Assembly: GCF_002078875.1 (NCBI RefSeq)
Contig: NC_034412.1
Location: 7,268,818-7,332,817, forward strand
Length of the DNA: 64,000 nt
Source of the DNA: Numida meleagris
Lineage: Eukaryota > Chordata > Aves > Galliformes > Numididae
Direction of reading: 5' to 3'
Position numbers and translations under genes: made by a program. Of the stretch, positions 13,801 to 27,505 are shown piece by piece (within the stretch, counting starts at the first letter, position 1; each line of letters begins with the position of its first letter). Under the pieces are notes generated by a model. The model was not told the DNA's origin. It saw nothing but the letters and a program-made list of their open reading frames with translations, and ran no database searches.

Positions 13801-15865
13801 TGGCTGGAGATGAAACTCAGCAATTCACCCTTAAAATACCAACTGAAATTCAGTTTAGATACGAGTTAAAGTGGTGTGTCTGGGAAAGATCAAAACTTTG
13901 AAGAAAATAGAAAAAAAATTGCTTTTGGCTGGGTTACCACCAAGGAATGTGATCTTAGTTTTATAAAAGAAGTCTGTGAAAGAATATGTTTAGTGGTCAG
14001 TGGTGCTGAAAAATAAGATGAATATGAAGAATAAATTGGAAAGAGATAGAAGATAAGCACAGAGTATTTATGCCGGTGTATATATCCATGGTGCTCCCAC
14101 ATTTTGCATCTTGTCTTCCCTCTGTCTTTTCAAAAATATGCAGTAATTATGTCCATAGGAACAGATTTCCATAAAGAGAAAACTGAGCAAAGTGGACTCT
14201 GTATACCTAGAAAAGGAGATTGCTGGGAGAGATGATAAAGGTATCTAAAGTCATCATAAAGATGAACACTACATGTAAGTGCTTTGTGTATAGTCTTTGC
14301 CAGGGCAAAAACTTAAGATCATCGAAGGCAGGTGACAGATATTACAGCTGAAGAAGAGACAAAAGATGTTCTTTAGATGTAACAGAATTAAATTGCAGGA
14401 TACTGTCAAAGTTTAAAGTTTACTTGAGTTCAAGGGAAGACTAAACAAGTTCCCAAACAAGATTTATAGGGGTTAGTACACATTAACCTTATCTGGCTCA
14501 GGTAGTCTTTGAGACTCAGATTGGTAGAAGCCAGAAGAGTACTCAGGAAGTGTTATCACGTGCCTGCTCTGCTCTTCTCAGGGCATTAACTTCTGGCTGC
14601 TTATAGAGATAGTGCATAGCTAGGAGGATGTCTGGCCAGGCCTGGTACAGTCATTTTATATTCTTATGATAACATTTGTATCCTGAGCTAACACTTCCTC
14701 TACATATCCAAATGAAGGGCAGACCAGATGCTGTGGAAATGGCCTGGACAAATAGTTTGAATATTGGACTCTCTCTCTGATCTAACTTGCTTCTCTTCTC
14801 CTCTTCAGCTGAACTAAGAAAGGGTCTGTCTTCCACGGTACACCTAGTTGGCAATCAGATGGAAATGCTGACAATCAGAGGCATGTTCTTTAAGTTTCCA
14901 AGTTTCTGTTTAATACAATTTTTAAGAACCTGGGGAAATCCACAAAAAATGTATCAGTATGTAATAGCTGAACAATCTCTCCAGGAGACTTTAATTTCTG
15001 ATTCTAATCTTTTCATCTCAATCTACTGGGTCAGCTTTGCACTTCTCCTTGTGTGCACAATGGGGAACAATGTTTAGCTGATGACAGAAGTGCTGGATGG
15101 GGATTAAGTACCCCCCAAGCTGTCTGTATTTTAGTAATGGTATTGAAAGTTCCCCAGTCTCTGATTTTCTTCCCTCCTACTCATCTAATAAATTAACTCC
15201 TAAATCTGAAAATCAAGACACAACTTCACTAAGCAGAGAAAATACACCCTGCAAGTTTTCCTAAATGCCTCTTTAGAAAAAGCTCATTTGATTATTGTAA
15301 TTGATTATCTTTAGCCCCCGAGCATCAGAATTCTACGTTATACTCAGTGTGTGGCTTGATGAGATGCTGGGTTTGGCAACAGTCTTAGAGGTTCCCACCT
15401 CACCATCCCCATCCACCCCCTACTTTTTGGCCCATACTCCAGGTTTGCTCCCCTAACTTCAGTATAGATTCCAAATTAATTTGTTCTAAATATTCACTGC
15501 TGTTAAAAGCACCAGTCACACCATGTGCCCTATCGGTGTCGTCCCTTCTTCCTGTGACAGGATAAGTGCCATGGATATTTGCAGTTAGAGAAAGATAATG
15601 ACTTGCTTAACGGAGTTAGCCTTCTGCTTTATCAGCTCCTCGATCAAACTGAGCACTAGTGCGAACACATGGCAGCTGGAGCAAAGCCATGGTTTGGAGA
15701 TGGGTAGGTGGCCTTTTGTTAGATGGTAACTCAGATTTGGGAAAGTTTAAGTCTATCATGAAGTTGCACCTCCCAACATGTACTGCTTATATGTCTACAT
15801 GGCAAACCAAAGTCCTGAGTTCAACCAGTAAAAAATAACTTTTGGCTAATGCAGTAGTAGATTTT
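10839..15865. other. Gene-free DNA between two LINE remnants
   Basis: No recognisable gene. Immediately after the CR1, GAATACTGAGGCATAGAAAGG with CTGAGTGACATTG resembles a GAGGCACAGAGAGG-type word found in old SINEs such as MIR, too short to assign. Other parts show nothing recognisable. Confidence 0.6.
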
Positions 15866-17275
15866 AAAGAAGGATTCAGGCAAATCCAGAACACTGTAGT
15901 CTAGTAAGTATGATGTCTGTGCCGGGGAAATGTGTAGAAACTCTAACAAATGATAATAAAATTAGTGTGATCTGGATAACTATGACTCATTGTGAGAAGT
16001 TGACATGGGTTTTGAAAGAGAAGTCATGACTTGAAAATACAGAATCAGATACTGAAGTTCTCTGGAGGAATCCACAAGTAGGAGAACACTGGAAACCCAG
16101 GTGACATCACCTGCTTGGGTTTTCACAGAACATTTACTGGGGTCCACCCCTAGGGGCCTTCAAGCAAGTAAGACGTGCTGGAATAAAAGGGAAGACCCTC
16201 ACATCAATAAATAACTGGTTGACAGTAGAAAGCAGAGTGTAGAAAAAAATGGTTAGTTTTCACAGCAGAGGTAGGTCATCACTGAAATCCCCACAGAGGT
16301 CTGTGCTATTCAACATATAAGTAATTGGGAAAAAAAATAGAAAGGTGAGTAGTGAGGGAACAAAATTTGATGATGGTGCTATTACTCAGGAGAGTTGAGA
16401 GAAGGACCAACTATGGTGTATTGAGAAAGATCTCATAATACTGGCGATAATAGGCAAAAAAATGATGTGAAGTTCAGTGCAGACAAATTCACACAGGAAA
16501 AGTAACTCTATCTTTACATATGAAATGATGGGCTGGGAACTAACCATCACTTCTCAGAAATGAGATCTTGAATTAAATGGATAGTTCTGTGAAACTGTCA
16601 CCTCAAGAACAGTTAAACCAAAATTTTAAGAATAGAGAACAAAATAAAAGCCATCATTATGACACTATTTATATCCATTGAACACCTGCACCTTGAATAC
16701 TCTGTGCATTACCATTCTCCTTAACTCAGAAAGAGCTGAGTAAAATCAGAGAAAGCTGAAAGATGTGACAAGAACAGTTGCCATGATAGAGTGGATTCAA
16801 GGTATATGATCAGGACTCAGAAGAAAAAGATATGACCAGGGCTGGGGCAGGTTAATGGAGGTCTGTGAAACATGCATGCCATAGAAAGTGCAGATAGGTA
16901 CTGATCCTTTGCATTCGATTAAACTGAGGGGTATCGAATGAAACTAGTTTGTGTTCAGTATTAAAAGTGGTGATTCCTCAGCACAACATATAGTTAAGTT
17001 GTGGAACTCCTTATCAGATGACATTATGGGTGCTGAAAGTTCACATGAATTCAGCAAGTGATTTTTAAAAATATGGAAAAGATATACATAGAAAAATATG
17101 TAAAGATGATTTCTGTTTAAAAAGGGCTGTAAACTGAAAATTACTGGACGTTAGAAGTGTATCTGAGGGAAGTATGTCCGCTTTTATTCTTCTCTGATCA
17201 TTGATTATTGGCTACCAGAGAGGTTTCTGGTTAGATGGCTTTCTGGTCTGAGCCACCATCTGGCTGCAGTCACTT
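15866..17275 (+). mobile_element. Ancient CR1/L3-lineage LINE fossil (RT region and 3' part)
   Basis: The order of words matches amniote CR1/L3-type ORF2: GACATGGGTTTTGAAAGAGAAGTCATG, then AATAACTGGTTGACAG (near 16206), a degraded RT motif ATCCCCACAGAGGTCTGTGC followed by TATTCAACATATAA (16286-16320, from a GVPQ-S-LFNI signature), CAAAATTTGATGATGG (16361-16376, from the F-ADD catalytic motif), CACCTTGAATACTCTGTGC and GTTGTGGAACTCC (near 17002), ending with GTTAGATGGCTTTCTGGTCTGA. Many stops and small indels make it non-functional. It is older and more diverged than the CR1 copy at 10411-10838. Boundaries are approximate. Confidence 0.75.
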
Positions 17276-19289
17276 CTTTCCTTGAAGGCAGGTGATATAT
17301 CTTTTTATCTCAACCACTTCAGTGGCTTGTTTTACACCATCATCACAGAAACAGATGCGCTGCCATAAAAGATGGGATGGTGGACTTCAAGTATAAAAAT
17401 GAGAATGAGACAGAAGTCATAAGCTGCCTCTGCGACTAAAATGTGTGTCTTGCTGAACTACAGCATCAAGAATGGTAGAGGAAGAAGCAAGGTACTAATG
17501 CATAAGAAATGGGGCACACAGGAGTATTCACAAGGCACTTAATTTGGTTGAATCTCCTTAGTTTCTTTAGGTTTCCTTTACAATCCATGGAGAGATGAAG
17601 TCTCCCCATTTGGGCAATGGAGAGCACCTGAATTAGGGTTTTTCTCTTGAACTGGGCCTCAGTGGGCACTTTGTCTCCATTAATTAGCAAGGTAACTCAA
17701 GGAAATGAAGCTGGGTACCTAACACCAGGTGACACGAATACAATAATCTGTACTGTCCCTGTAAGGAGGAGTTGCTGTCATGTTATGAATTCTGTTAATG
17801 GATTGGTGTCGAGGATAAAACTCCAAAGCCCATATAGAGGTTTTTCTCGTGGCGTTTTTATGTAACAATGACCAGGGACTGAGGATTTGGTTCCAGGAGA
17901 ACAGCATTGCAAAGTTACACCGAGATGGTCATAACCAACTTTGTAATCAAGCCATCAGTTGCCTCTATCCTGTACTAGACTGTAAATAATTTGTCTTTTC
18001 TTTTAAAAGAGCATCCTTGCAACTCAACATATATTCCATTTGCCAGGGACTGCTTTTGTCAGCAACATTATAAACTGACACACTCCAGATATGACACATT
18101 CTTGTTTTATTGTCTGAGTACTGTAGAAGAAAACAACCTATTCTGAGACCCGTGGAGGCTACCTGGAGTTAAAGGTGTGGCAGCAATGTCTCAAACTGTG
18201 ATTCATTTTGAAGCATTCACAAAACCAGTATGAGTTCACTAACTTCTTTCACTCATAGCTTTAAGCCGTGTGTTTTTCAGAGATTCAATTTTTCTAAGTT
18301 TTTCTAGATAAAATAGGCAGCAGCTAACATGTAGTGAGGAAACACTCTCTCCCTAAATCTCTAAATATACTGGCACAGGTGAACAGCTTATTTTTGAAAT
18401 AAATTGCCTTTTCTTTGAGTAACGTTTGCCCGCTCTCTTTCTTTTACTATTACCTTCCTTCAGTTGTTTCAGTTCATTTCCTCTCACCGTCTTATTTTTG
18501 GTAATATTTCACCCCTTTTCCCTTTAGTCCTTCTGGTAAATCTCAAACCACAATCTTTCCCGTGGAGAAAATGAGGGCAGGGAAGTTTCTGATGAGGGCA
18601 GACTTTTGAACCATGAAATTTGAGTGTTTAATTTAGTGCAGACAATGTTGTGTATCTCTAGGAGCTATGTCCTTTTTATATTGCTTATAGTTCTGATAAT
18701 ATTTATGAATTGGGAGCATAAATACTGTTTAAAATCACACTGGAACGGCAAAACAGATGGAAGTCTTACTGCTGTAAGTCGTGCATTTGTTGCCAACACA
18801 GTTCAGGCAGATTCTTCCTTTCTGTAGCAATGTAAGTAGAATGTAATAATTACTTATGGTCAGTGTTAGTGCAGAAATTTATCATCAATCTTTGTTTCTC
18901 GGTCATTATTTTGAAGCTTCCGTCTTTTTATAATCCTCAGTAGTTTAAGTGAAAAATGCTTTATTTACAAAAATAAACTTAAATTTTTAACACGGCAATG
19001 AAGTTGTTACTATTTTAAAGCTTCTTCTGAAGTTTGTTTTACTCCTTGTGTGAAAGCTTTCCACTTAGACTTACTTTGCGGGGTAAGTCTGTACTTTTTA
19101 ATAAGTTTTCAGTGCTGACAACAAACTATAGCAGACTGTGCACATTTTAAGTTAGTTTTTGTAATTACCTAAGAGGTAGCTTTGACAGAAAGAAGTAGCC
19201 AGTACCTGGCTTACTGAAAGAATAAATGAAGAGATTTTGCTAGCATGTTTTTAGGAGATGGTTATTTTTATCACCTGGTGCTGCGCACC

Positions 19290-19920
19290 TTTTCTGTCAC
19301 TTGCTCATTTTTTGTATCTAAAAGAGAGGGACATGCTCTGTTGGAGGAAGAATCTCTCTTGGCTGCATATTAGCATGATGGCTTACTTGAGTATCAAAGA
19401 ATTGTGTTTATAATCCCCTGAATTATAATTAGAACAGGTCCTGAAATAATTTTTAAGAGCTAAAATTATGTAAAATTCATGCATGGTGTCTTTTTAATAA
19501 ACAAGAAATAATTCATTTAAATAAATGAAGCAATAGCCCCTAGGTGTTTGAATTTCCCTTTAAAAAGTTGAGCTACTCTTAACTTATTGATTTTGAAGCC
19601 ACTATAATAAAGAATTAGTGAAGGAAATATTGCTTTTACTGTTTTCAGATAATGCTTAATGTTGTTGCAAATTATAAAATTTAATTAGCTATATAAATGC
19701 CAGAGGAACAAATAATGTGCTATTGTCTTGATATCTTTCCAGAAATTAGTCTTTTAAAACAAATTTGCCATATTAATCATCTAAAAATATTTTTGATCAC
19801 TGAATTAATAGTTTGCAGCCTGTTTTCAGGTATTCATTGCCATAGGTGATTGCCTCTTAATTACTACATGGGCGCTTTCTATTCACTCTTATTAATTCAT
19901 GTTTTCTGGCACAGTCCCAA
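19290..19920. promoter_or_regulatory. Candidate conserved non-coding element in upstream desert
   Basis: About 35 kb upstream of SOX2. A dense run of homeodomain- and POU-like words: GCATATTAGCATGATGG, AATTATAATTAG, AAATTTAATTAGC, CATATTAATCATC, CTTAATTACTAC and TTATTAATTCATG. It is AT-rich but not simple repeat. Conservation must be tested by alignment. Confidence 0.35.
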
Positions 19921-22900
19921 AAGGCAGCCTTGCCCTATATCTTCTAATTACTTCTATAATTGAATTTGCCCACTTTTTCTAACCTATTTTTTAAACTGAC
20001 TGTGTTTGTTCATGGTTTATTGTGTCTTTTTTGTGTCAGTTCTCTGCAAGCAGAATGTACATTGATTCTTTCCTCGTTTCTCATTAATTTTCAAGAGCTT
20101 TGCTGCATGTCTGTTTTTTCAGCCTGTCAGACCTATTGCTAGACCAAAAAAAAAGATTCTTATTATTAAAGGTTAGGTAAAATAGACTGAAGTTAATTAA
20201 TTCATTAGTAACTCTGAGCCAATTACTGAAGCCTTCTCTTATTTATATACTTGTTAACAAGACAGAGATGAGAAAGGCCTATTATAGGCACATGTCCTTC
20301 AGAAGTTGGGCAAACCCTCTGGAGCATATGCATTTAGTTTCACCAAAGAAAAAGAATTGATTCCAAAATGAAGACTTGAAGGTCTAGCTGGCAAATGCTT
20401 CATAACCTGATGGACCTTCTTGTGACCATCTAAAAGATATTTTGGATTCTGTTTTTTGATCACAAGTAATAACTTTTAATGTTTAGCCTTATGAAGCACA
20501 TACCTAATGTATGAATATAAATATATTGACTTACAACTCCCCTAGAATTAATTCATGGAATGTTTGAAAATAGTAGAACAAAGAGGACCTACCCATGCAT
20601 ATCTATGCAATTAAGACATGAGTCGCTGATTGTGACTTCACACAATTTTCTTGTATTGATAAATGCGAGAAGATATGTAGCTGGAAAAAAGAATTGTTTG
20701 TAAATACCTTGCATGTGATGAATGTCACATGAAAGCTGCAGTCATACAGAAGCTACGGTTTTATACATAAACTAGGGAGTGTAACGAGCGGTTCACTGAT
20801 CAAGGTCCAACGTTTAAATTAATTATATTAACATTTATTTTAACTGTTATATTCAGCACCTGCACTTATGTTTTCCAAAGGCTAAAACAATGTACTCTTC
20901 CACTGAATTCAGAAGAGTGTAACTCAGCTTGCAGTGCTGGCATAAGGTTGTTTACATTTGTAGAGCCACTTTATTGTGGAAAAAAAATCTGCTTAGCATA
21001 AACTTTGTGTATTCTTCAGTTTGGACTGTGATCATCACATCAGAATTAAGTAAAATATTAAAAATAAGAGGCAAAATATGAGTTTGGGAATATCTTCCAA
21101 TCAGTCCTTATAGAACATGGATCTAAACAAATTTAATAGAAAGGAAAAGAAGTGTTTGAACCACTGGGGGCCAGGAGGGTTGGCCTAGTCCAGTTGATTA
21201 GATTTTGAAGAAAACTTGGTCTGTAGTTTTAGATTTAAAATGGTACAAGAAAAGCAGTTAGCAAATTTCCTCTAACTTTGTTTTCAGTTACCGCTTAGAA
21301 ATAACTCCACAGCTATTTCAAACTTGAGAGACAATAGGAAGAAAAGAAAAAAGCAAATGAGGTATCTGAAAACTCACCTGCATCTCATCTCTATTATAAG
21401 GTCTGGATATAATCACTGTGCTGTACCAAAATGTTTGTCTGTTTGCCTCTGCATACATCCTGGAGCACACGCTGCTTTCTCACCCTCCTTGCACGTCATA
21501 TGGCTCGCTGCAGAATTGAGGCCTTCATTATTCAGTCTTGCTCATTCATCCTCTTCCTGAAATCAGCTAGGAAATAACTGGCTGATTGGAACTGATGATA
21601 TCTTGATCAGATCATTATTATTTCTGGTATGAAATAAATAAGCAATTAATTATGGGAGTGCTCTGACTGCTCTGTAGTTAGAAGAGCTTTGAAATTTGCA
21701 CTTAACACAGATACTCACTTCTTCACTGTGTATGAATTATATGACATGCTTGCCAAATTTAGTTGTTTATTTGTGGAATGGAAAGTTACTAGTTTGGAGA
21801 ACTTTTCAAGTACATCTCTTGATTTGTTTCAGTTACTGGCAGTTCTCCTTAGGACTGTTTGCTGTGTTAGTGAGCAGAGGGATAGTCTCTAAATATTTGG
21901 ATCCTTTCAGTAGAAACAGTGCAAACAGGTTTTTGAAAATTTCACGACAACCGTAGGTGAGCGTTTAGACTGTTCAGAATTGTACTGGAATGAAATAAAT
22001 GTTTCCCTTAACATTTCATTTTTCTACTGAGCAGCTGGTTTTGAAATCATTTTTGTAACTGTAAGGTGTATATTAGGGGGAGCAAATCACTTCTCTGCCC
22101 CTCACTTCTTGCAGTTCTGGCAGAACCGTGGGTTTGTATTAGCTCCACCCAGACAGACCCTCTAATGAAGTCAGTAAGGTAAAGGAAATGCACTACCATG
22201 ACATCAGTTGTGTTATCAGAATTAGGGCAAGACTGGAGGTGTTGAAATTCAAGGTGTTCATTGAAGTACGTTATGTTTTTTTTATGACGTATTGATGGTG
22301 ACAATATTATTAAACTAAAATAACCAAAAGTTGTGCTGGTTATGGTATGGAGAACAACTACAGACAGGGCAGGAACATTTTTTTTTATTTCATACAATGC
22401 AATGCAACATAACTCTAGCATTCGAAGCAGTTAAAATATGCAGTGTTTGCTGTCTGAAAAGCTTCTGGTTTATCATGTCTTTTGTAGTTCTTGCATGTTT
22501 TATAAATTTATTTCCATCCATTTACTTATGTGCATGTTATGCTGCATTTAACTCTACTTCTGTCATATACACTGAATTGAAAAAGATCACTGTAAGCTAT
22601 TTCCTTTCATAGTTATTGCTGCTCTTCTTTACTCAGGGTACCCTCTAACATGTCCTAGTAATATTCTTTTGCCTGTCTTCTTATCTCACTTCACGTGAAT
22701 GCATTTTGGCTTCTGCACAGCCACTGTAGCACTTTTTACTTAATTCCATATCTTTTCAGTAACTTCATGTAGTCATCAAGGAACTTGTAAAGATTGTATT
22801 GGCTTCTAGGAACATGCTTGTTACTTGTGGCATTTCCTTTAGATCGTTATTGGTTCTACTTTGTAGAACATCCTGTGATCACAGCAATTGAAAATGCTGA

Positions 22901-25900
22901 GTTGAAGCTGAAAATCAAAATTGTCATTTACATACAGCAGTGCAGAGATACTGAGATTTCATATGTATGATGAGGCAGCAGCACAATTCCTACTGCCTGT
23001 TTCGTTGTCTTGGGTTTTTACTGTTTGGCTGTCTTTGTCCTTTCTAGTACATGCTGACAATTAGATGACTAATATGGAGATATTAAAATAAATGTACCTT
23101 GATATAGTGAGTAGAACCTTATAATTGTAGGTTGATATAAAAAAAAAAAAACTTGTAATAGAGGAAACATTTCAAAATATTTTCTGCTACTTTTCATAAA
23201 ATTAAAATGAAGTAATGCTGTTTAGTGTCTTGGATATTAGGGCTCTTCCCTTTCTATCAGAGGCTTACTGGAAAGCAAGCCATCTGATTTAAGCAGTGAG
23301 TGTTGATCAACAGCATTCATGCCTTCCTGTCTACATGCTCTTTGTTGACTTTTACTCTAATAGGATAGATAAGCAGTATGAAATAAAACCATAACATATT
23401 AAAGGGAAGAAAGACCCTCAGTGAACACGGGCAGTTTGCTGTCTCAGATCAGCTACAAGGCAGGGAATTCAGCATCCAGTGCTGGCCTCAGCCCAAAACA
23501 GGGCAACTGAGCACTTAAGGTTCTGTGCAGAAGTTGACTTTTCTTTCTGGTTCTTGAAGGAAGAGGTTTGTTAGATCTTCCATTCTTCCACACTAGATGC
23601 ACACTATTAGAGAAATAGATTTCTCTAGTTTTGCTCACTGCTGCCGCAAACTCAAGCATGGAATCTTGCAATGAGGAGAGCAGTTTATTTTAAGATATGT
23701 TAGATAAGCTGTTTCCTAACTGATATTTCATTATCTTCCCAAGTAAGCTGCAAATGTTCAATAAATATATTTTCTCTTATTTTAATCCCAAGGAGGAGGA
23801 GAGGTTGTTTCTTGCTTCCAGTCTTAGTCTAACTCCTAGATTTCAGTATTTCAAACAAGCAAGAGGCTACGTGGAATGTGGGCCTTTTAAAGCCTAAGAC
23901 TGTTCATGGTCTTTCATGTCAGTTTATTAAAGCAGAGAAGATGTAAATTAATAATAAAGAGGGATATATATGATTTCAAGTAGAAATTAATAATATTTTA
24001 ACACAAAGTTTTAGTGAAAGACATCAGCCCAATAACAACCGTGCTCTTGGAGGGGGATTTGATCCATCTTTATGTTCATAACATTTTTTTAGGACATCTA
24101 GAAATGTAGTTGTGTTCTTTATGGGTATCCAGACTGCTGGTACTAAACAAATATGAGGAGCTGTTATCTGCATGTTGGCATTATGTATTTTATTTCTACA
24201 GTAAGTGCCACCACTCAAATGCCAAACCTGTGCTTAACATTGTGCCAATTGGCCTCCTCGCTGATAAACCTTGACAGTACATTGTTCTCTTGTCAAGGGG
24301 CATTATCCTAGCAATTCAGCAAAAAATTTTCTTCATTTGGACAGTGCATCTTTTAGACATTCCCTTCTTCTATTGATTTGTTTTCTCCTGTCCCTTTCTC
24401 CTTCTTTTGTTTTCTTATCATAGCTTCAGGTTATTAAGTGCAAAGTATTGATGGGAATGGATGGTTTTGGTCGATGGAGAGCTAATGCATCCCTAATCCT
24501 GCCATTGTTATAGAGTTGTGCTTTACTCTGGTTCCTGATGGGGGAAAAGGTGCAAAGCTCTTGATCCTAGTTTTATTTGTCACAAACCCATCCATCAATC
24601 AAGCACAAGCATGTCTGAATGCTGAATGACATGTGGGTCTCAGCTGAAAAAATTCGATAACACTGTATTGTCAGGTTGCTCACTCTTTTTTTTTTTCGAT
24701 AAGAAATACATTTGACTGAAATAGATAAGCATGCAACTACTAAAGACTTGAAGAGAGAGAGTGACATACATGGTAGCAAAGGTTGTTGATCTTTGGTATT
24801 AATGATACTTATGAGTAAATAAAAGAAGAAAAAAAAAAGCTCTAGGCATGGAGCATGCTTAAATCCTGTGGGTTTTCTGTATTAATTTGGAGTTTCAAGT
24901 TTTCAGTCTGGGCATATATTATAGACTGCAATCTAAGTCCAAATGCTGTTAGAATCTATCACAGAAGGTATAGTTTAAAAATTGGTTAATAAAGCAGATA
25001 TTTTTGGACAGTAAAATTATTTTAATATATGTTGATCTCTTCATTTATAATTTCTAAATGAGTATGAAGATACATATGTAAGTATTACTTTAGGATTTGA
25101 AATAATTTAGAAATATAATTGTCTAAACATAGATATTTAATGCTACACAATTACATATGTGCATCATTTCAAAAATGTCCATTTAAATTGTAATTGTGTC
25201 CTCAAATTTTTTTTGTATCTCTTTATTCTAGTTCCTGAGTGGTGTACGTTACTGAAAACTTATCTCCTTACTCATATACAATTTTCTGTTTACACTCACT
25301 TAAAATAATTGCCTTTTGGAACTGTTAAAATGGTAAAATATTCCCTCTGTACGCTGTAAGTTTGGTGAAAGTAATCGACTGATTAGAGCAATCTAGAAAA
25401 TTCTTTTTATTTTCTTACTGCAGAAGTAAATATTTTAGAATGGAGAACTGTATGAAATGACCTAAAAAAATCCATCAACAAAGGTAACAAAAAGACAACC
25501 CAAATCGCAGGCTCTAAGATGAATGTGATGTAGCCTCAAGTACTCACACACTCTATGAGTAAGCCATTTTTTCTCCACTCTGTGACTAGGGGCTACAAAA
25601 CTGCAAAAATCAATGTGGGAGTGCTTTAGATTTGTTGGGTAAATTACACGTGCTTGGCTGCTCCATTGTATCTGGCCCATATTCCATACCCGATACTTTT
25701 AGATGGAACTGTCACATAATACATATACTCAATATTGTTTTTATAGGTTTAACAGAGCTTAAGCTGAGCTCCATGGGAAGCAAGGAAAAACTTTAGAAGT
25801 GCAGATTCTTGAAATTGGGATGAACACATAAATACAGAAACACAATTGAATCTTTGCGTCTGAGAATCTCCAGGCCCAGTCTTAATTTGATGGGGGTAAA

Positions 25901-26184
25901 GTTAGCACTAAATAATCATAAAATCCTGGCATCTGTTGGTTTATCTTCAGATGCTTATTTTGGTGATGATTTGATACATGTTTTGAGAATGTTTTTTTAC
26001 ATTTGTACTGACATGAAGAGTTATAAACATTTATAAAAGACATTCTTGGTATTGTCTGAATAGTGGATGATGCACAATTAAATTCAAAACACCTCTGTGA
26101 GCACCAAAAAGCACTTTGGGGTCTCTATGTGTATCATGACTAAATTATGTTAAATCAATTCCAGTACATGCAGTGAAGATCAAG

Positions 26185-26260
26185 ATGCTCAGCTGCAGGA
26201 CACCTAAGTCTGCATTTAGGCATTTGAGTGGTGATCTCTTTTCAAGTTGTATGACGTCTT
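26185..26260. repeat. Possible ancient amniote repeat fragment
   Basis: Contains GACACCTAAGTCTGCATTTAGGC, close to the AGGTGCCTAA words common in old palindromic reptile and bird repeats. A short related-looking word, GGTCAGATTTTCAAAGGTG, appears at about 27461-27479. Diverged and short, so confidence is low. Confidence 0.35.
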
Positions 26261-27458
26261 ATTTAAAAAAATGAAAAAGACATGATTTCAAATGTTTAAA
26301 TATGAAACAGAAAATGTGGCTGCCTTTGAAAATGTCCACGTTAGTTAACAAATATGAGATAATCAGATGTAAACAGTTTGCTAGGTTTTAGGTGACAAAA
26401 GCTGGTGTGACAGGACTGATAACACTCCTTAATAAGCCTGAAGAAGTCTGACATTTTCTCAGGGGAAAGCAAATGCATTTGCAACTTTAAAAAGTAAGGT
26501 AAGACGATATGTGCAAATGTTAGTTTGCTTTTATCGTATTTGTGAAGAGTGTATTACTAATGATATGTGTTTAAGATATCGCGCTTTTAAATACTGATCT
26601 CCAGAGCCATTCATGACCAGACAGTAGTCACTGTAGCCCATAGAGTTAGACTTGTTTTCAAATTGTGAAGCCAGAAGTCTGACTGCACGTCCACGCAGAC
26701 ATCAGTGCCACTGAAACCTGCCTGCACTTGCAAAGCCACGACCCAGCCCATGCTAAGTGCGGGAGCAGTGCCTTAACTGGTACTGCTCGTAGCACAGTGC
26801 CAGGGGAAAGTCCCGCATCTGGGTCCTGTAGGGAAGGACTGCTGTCACAGCTGCAGCAAGGAATGCTGAAAATGTATTTACAGGGAAGAGAAAATAAGTC
26901 TTACATTTCAAGGGGATGCTTTCACATAGGCAGCTCTGCTCTGCTCCCTGACCTCCTGGCGTGTCTCCCTACTTCAGGCTTTGGATGTGCAGGGGATGGG
27001 CAGCACGTGGTCCTCGGGCTACTGGTGCTCTTACAAACATCCAGCTTGCACTGCCAGCAATTCACAGTCCTAATTCTAAACTTTAAAGGTCTCTTTATAG
27101 TTTGCTGCACTTAAAAATTACAGGACGCATCCTCAGCTGGTGTTAATTGATATGAATCCAGTAATGCTCTTGTTAGGACAGCAGTTTCTGCTAATGAACA
27201 TCCAGCATTGTATCTCTACAAGCATTCAGATGTGGTAATCAGCCCAGCCAGCCTGTAAGAGTAAAGCGGAGCCTTGTCAGGGGGCCTCCACTTTAAAACT
27301 TTGCCTCTTGGTGTGTCAGTGCTTGATTTTATTATTCTAAGGGCATTTTGATAACCCCTCTGTGTTTGGGTCTTCATGGTGTGAAGGTCTGACTAAATAA
27401 TGAGGGTACTTTCTCTTTTATCTTTAGAGGGAGGATTTCCTTATTACTGCCAATAATA

Positions 27459-27505
27459 TGGGTCAGATTTTCAAAGGTGTTTTAACTTCACCTCCGTGTT
27501 TGTAC
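27459..27505. repeat. Possible ancient amniote repeat fragment
   Basis: Holds GGTCAGATTTTCAAAGGTG followed by TTTTAACTTCACCTCCG, resembling the CTGATTTTCAAAGGTGCTGA words of old amniote palindromic repeats. Possibly a remnant of the same insertion type as 26185-26260. Confidence 0.35.

Noticed and set aside
22047..22421. 124-codon minus-strand frame
   Set aside because: No domain, signal or codon-use support; chance frame.
26728..27114. 128-codon frame in a locally GC-richer stretch
   Set aside because: Translation has no recognisable domain, and an overlapping minus-strand frame is also open.
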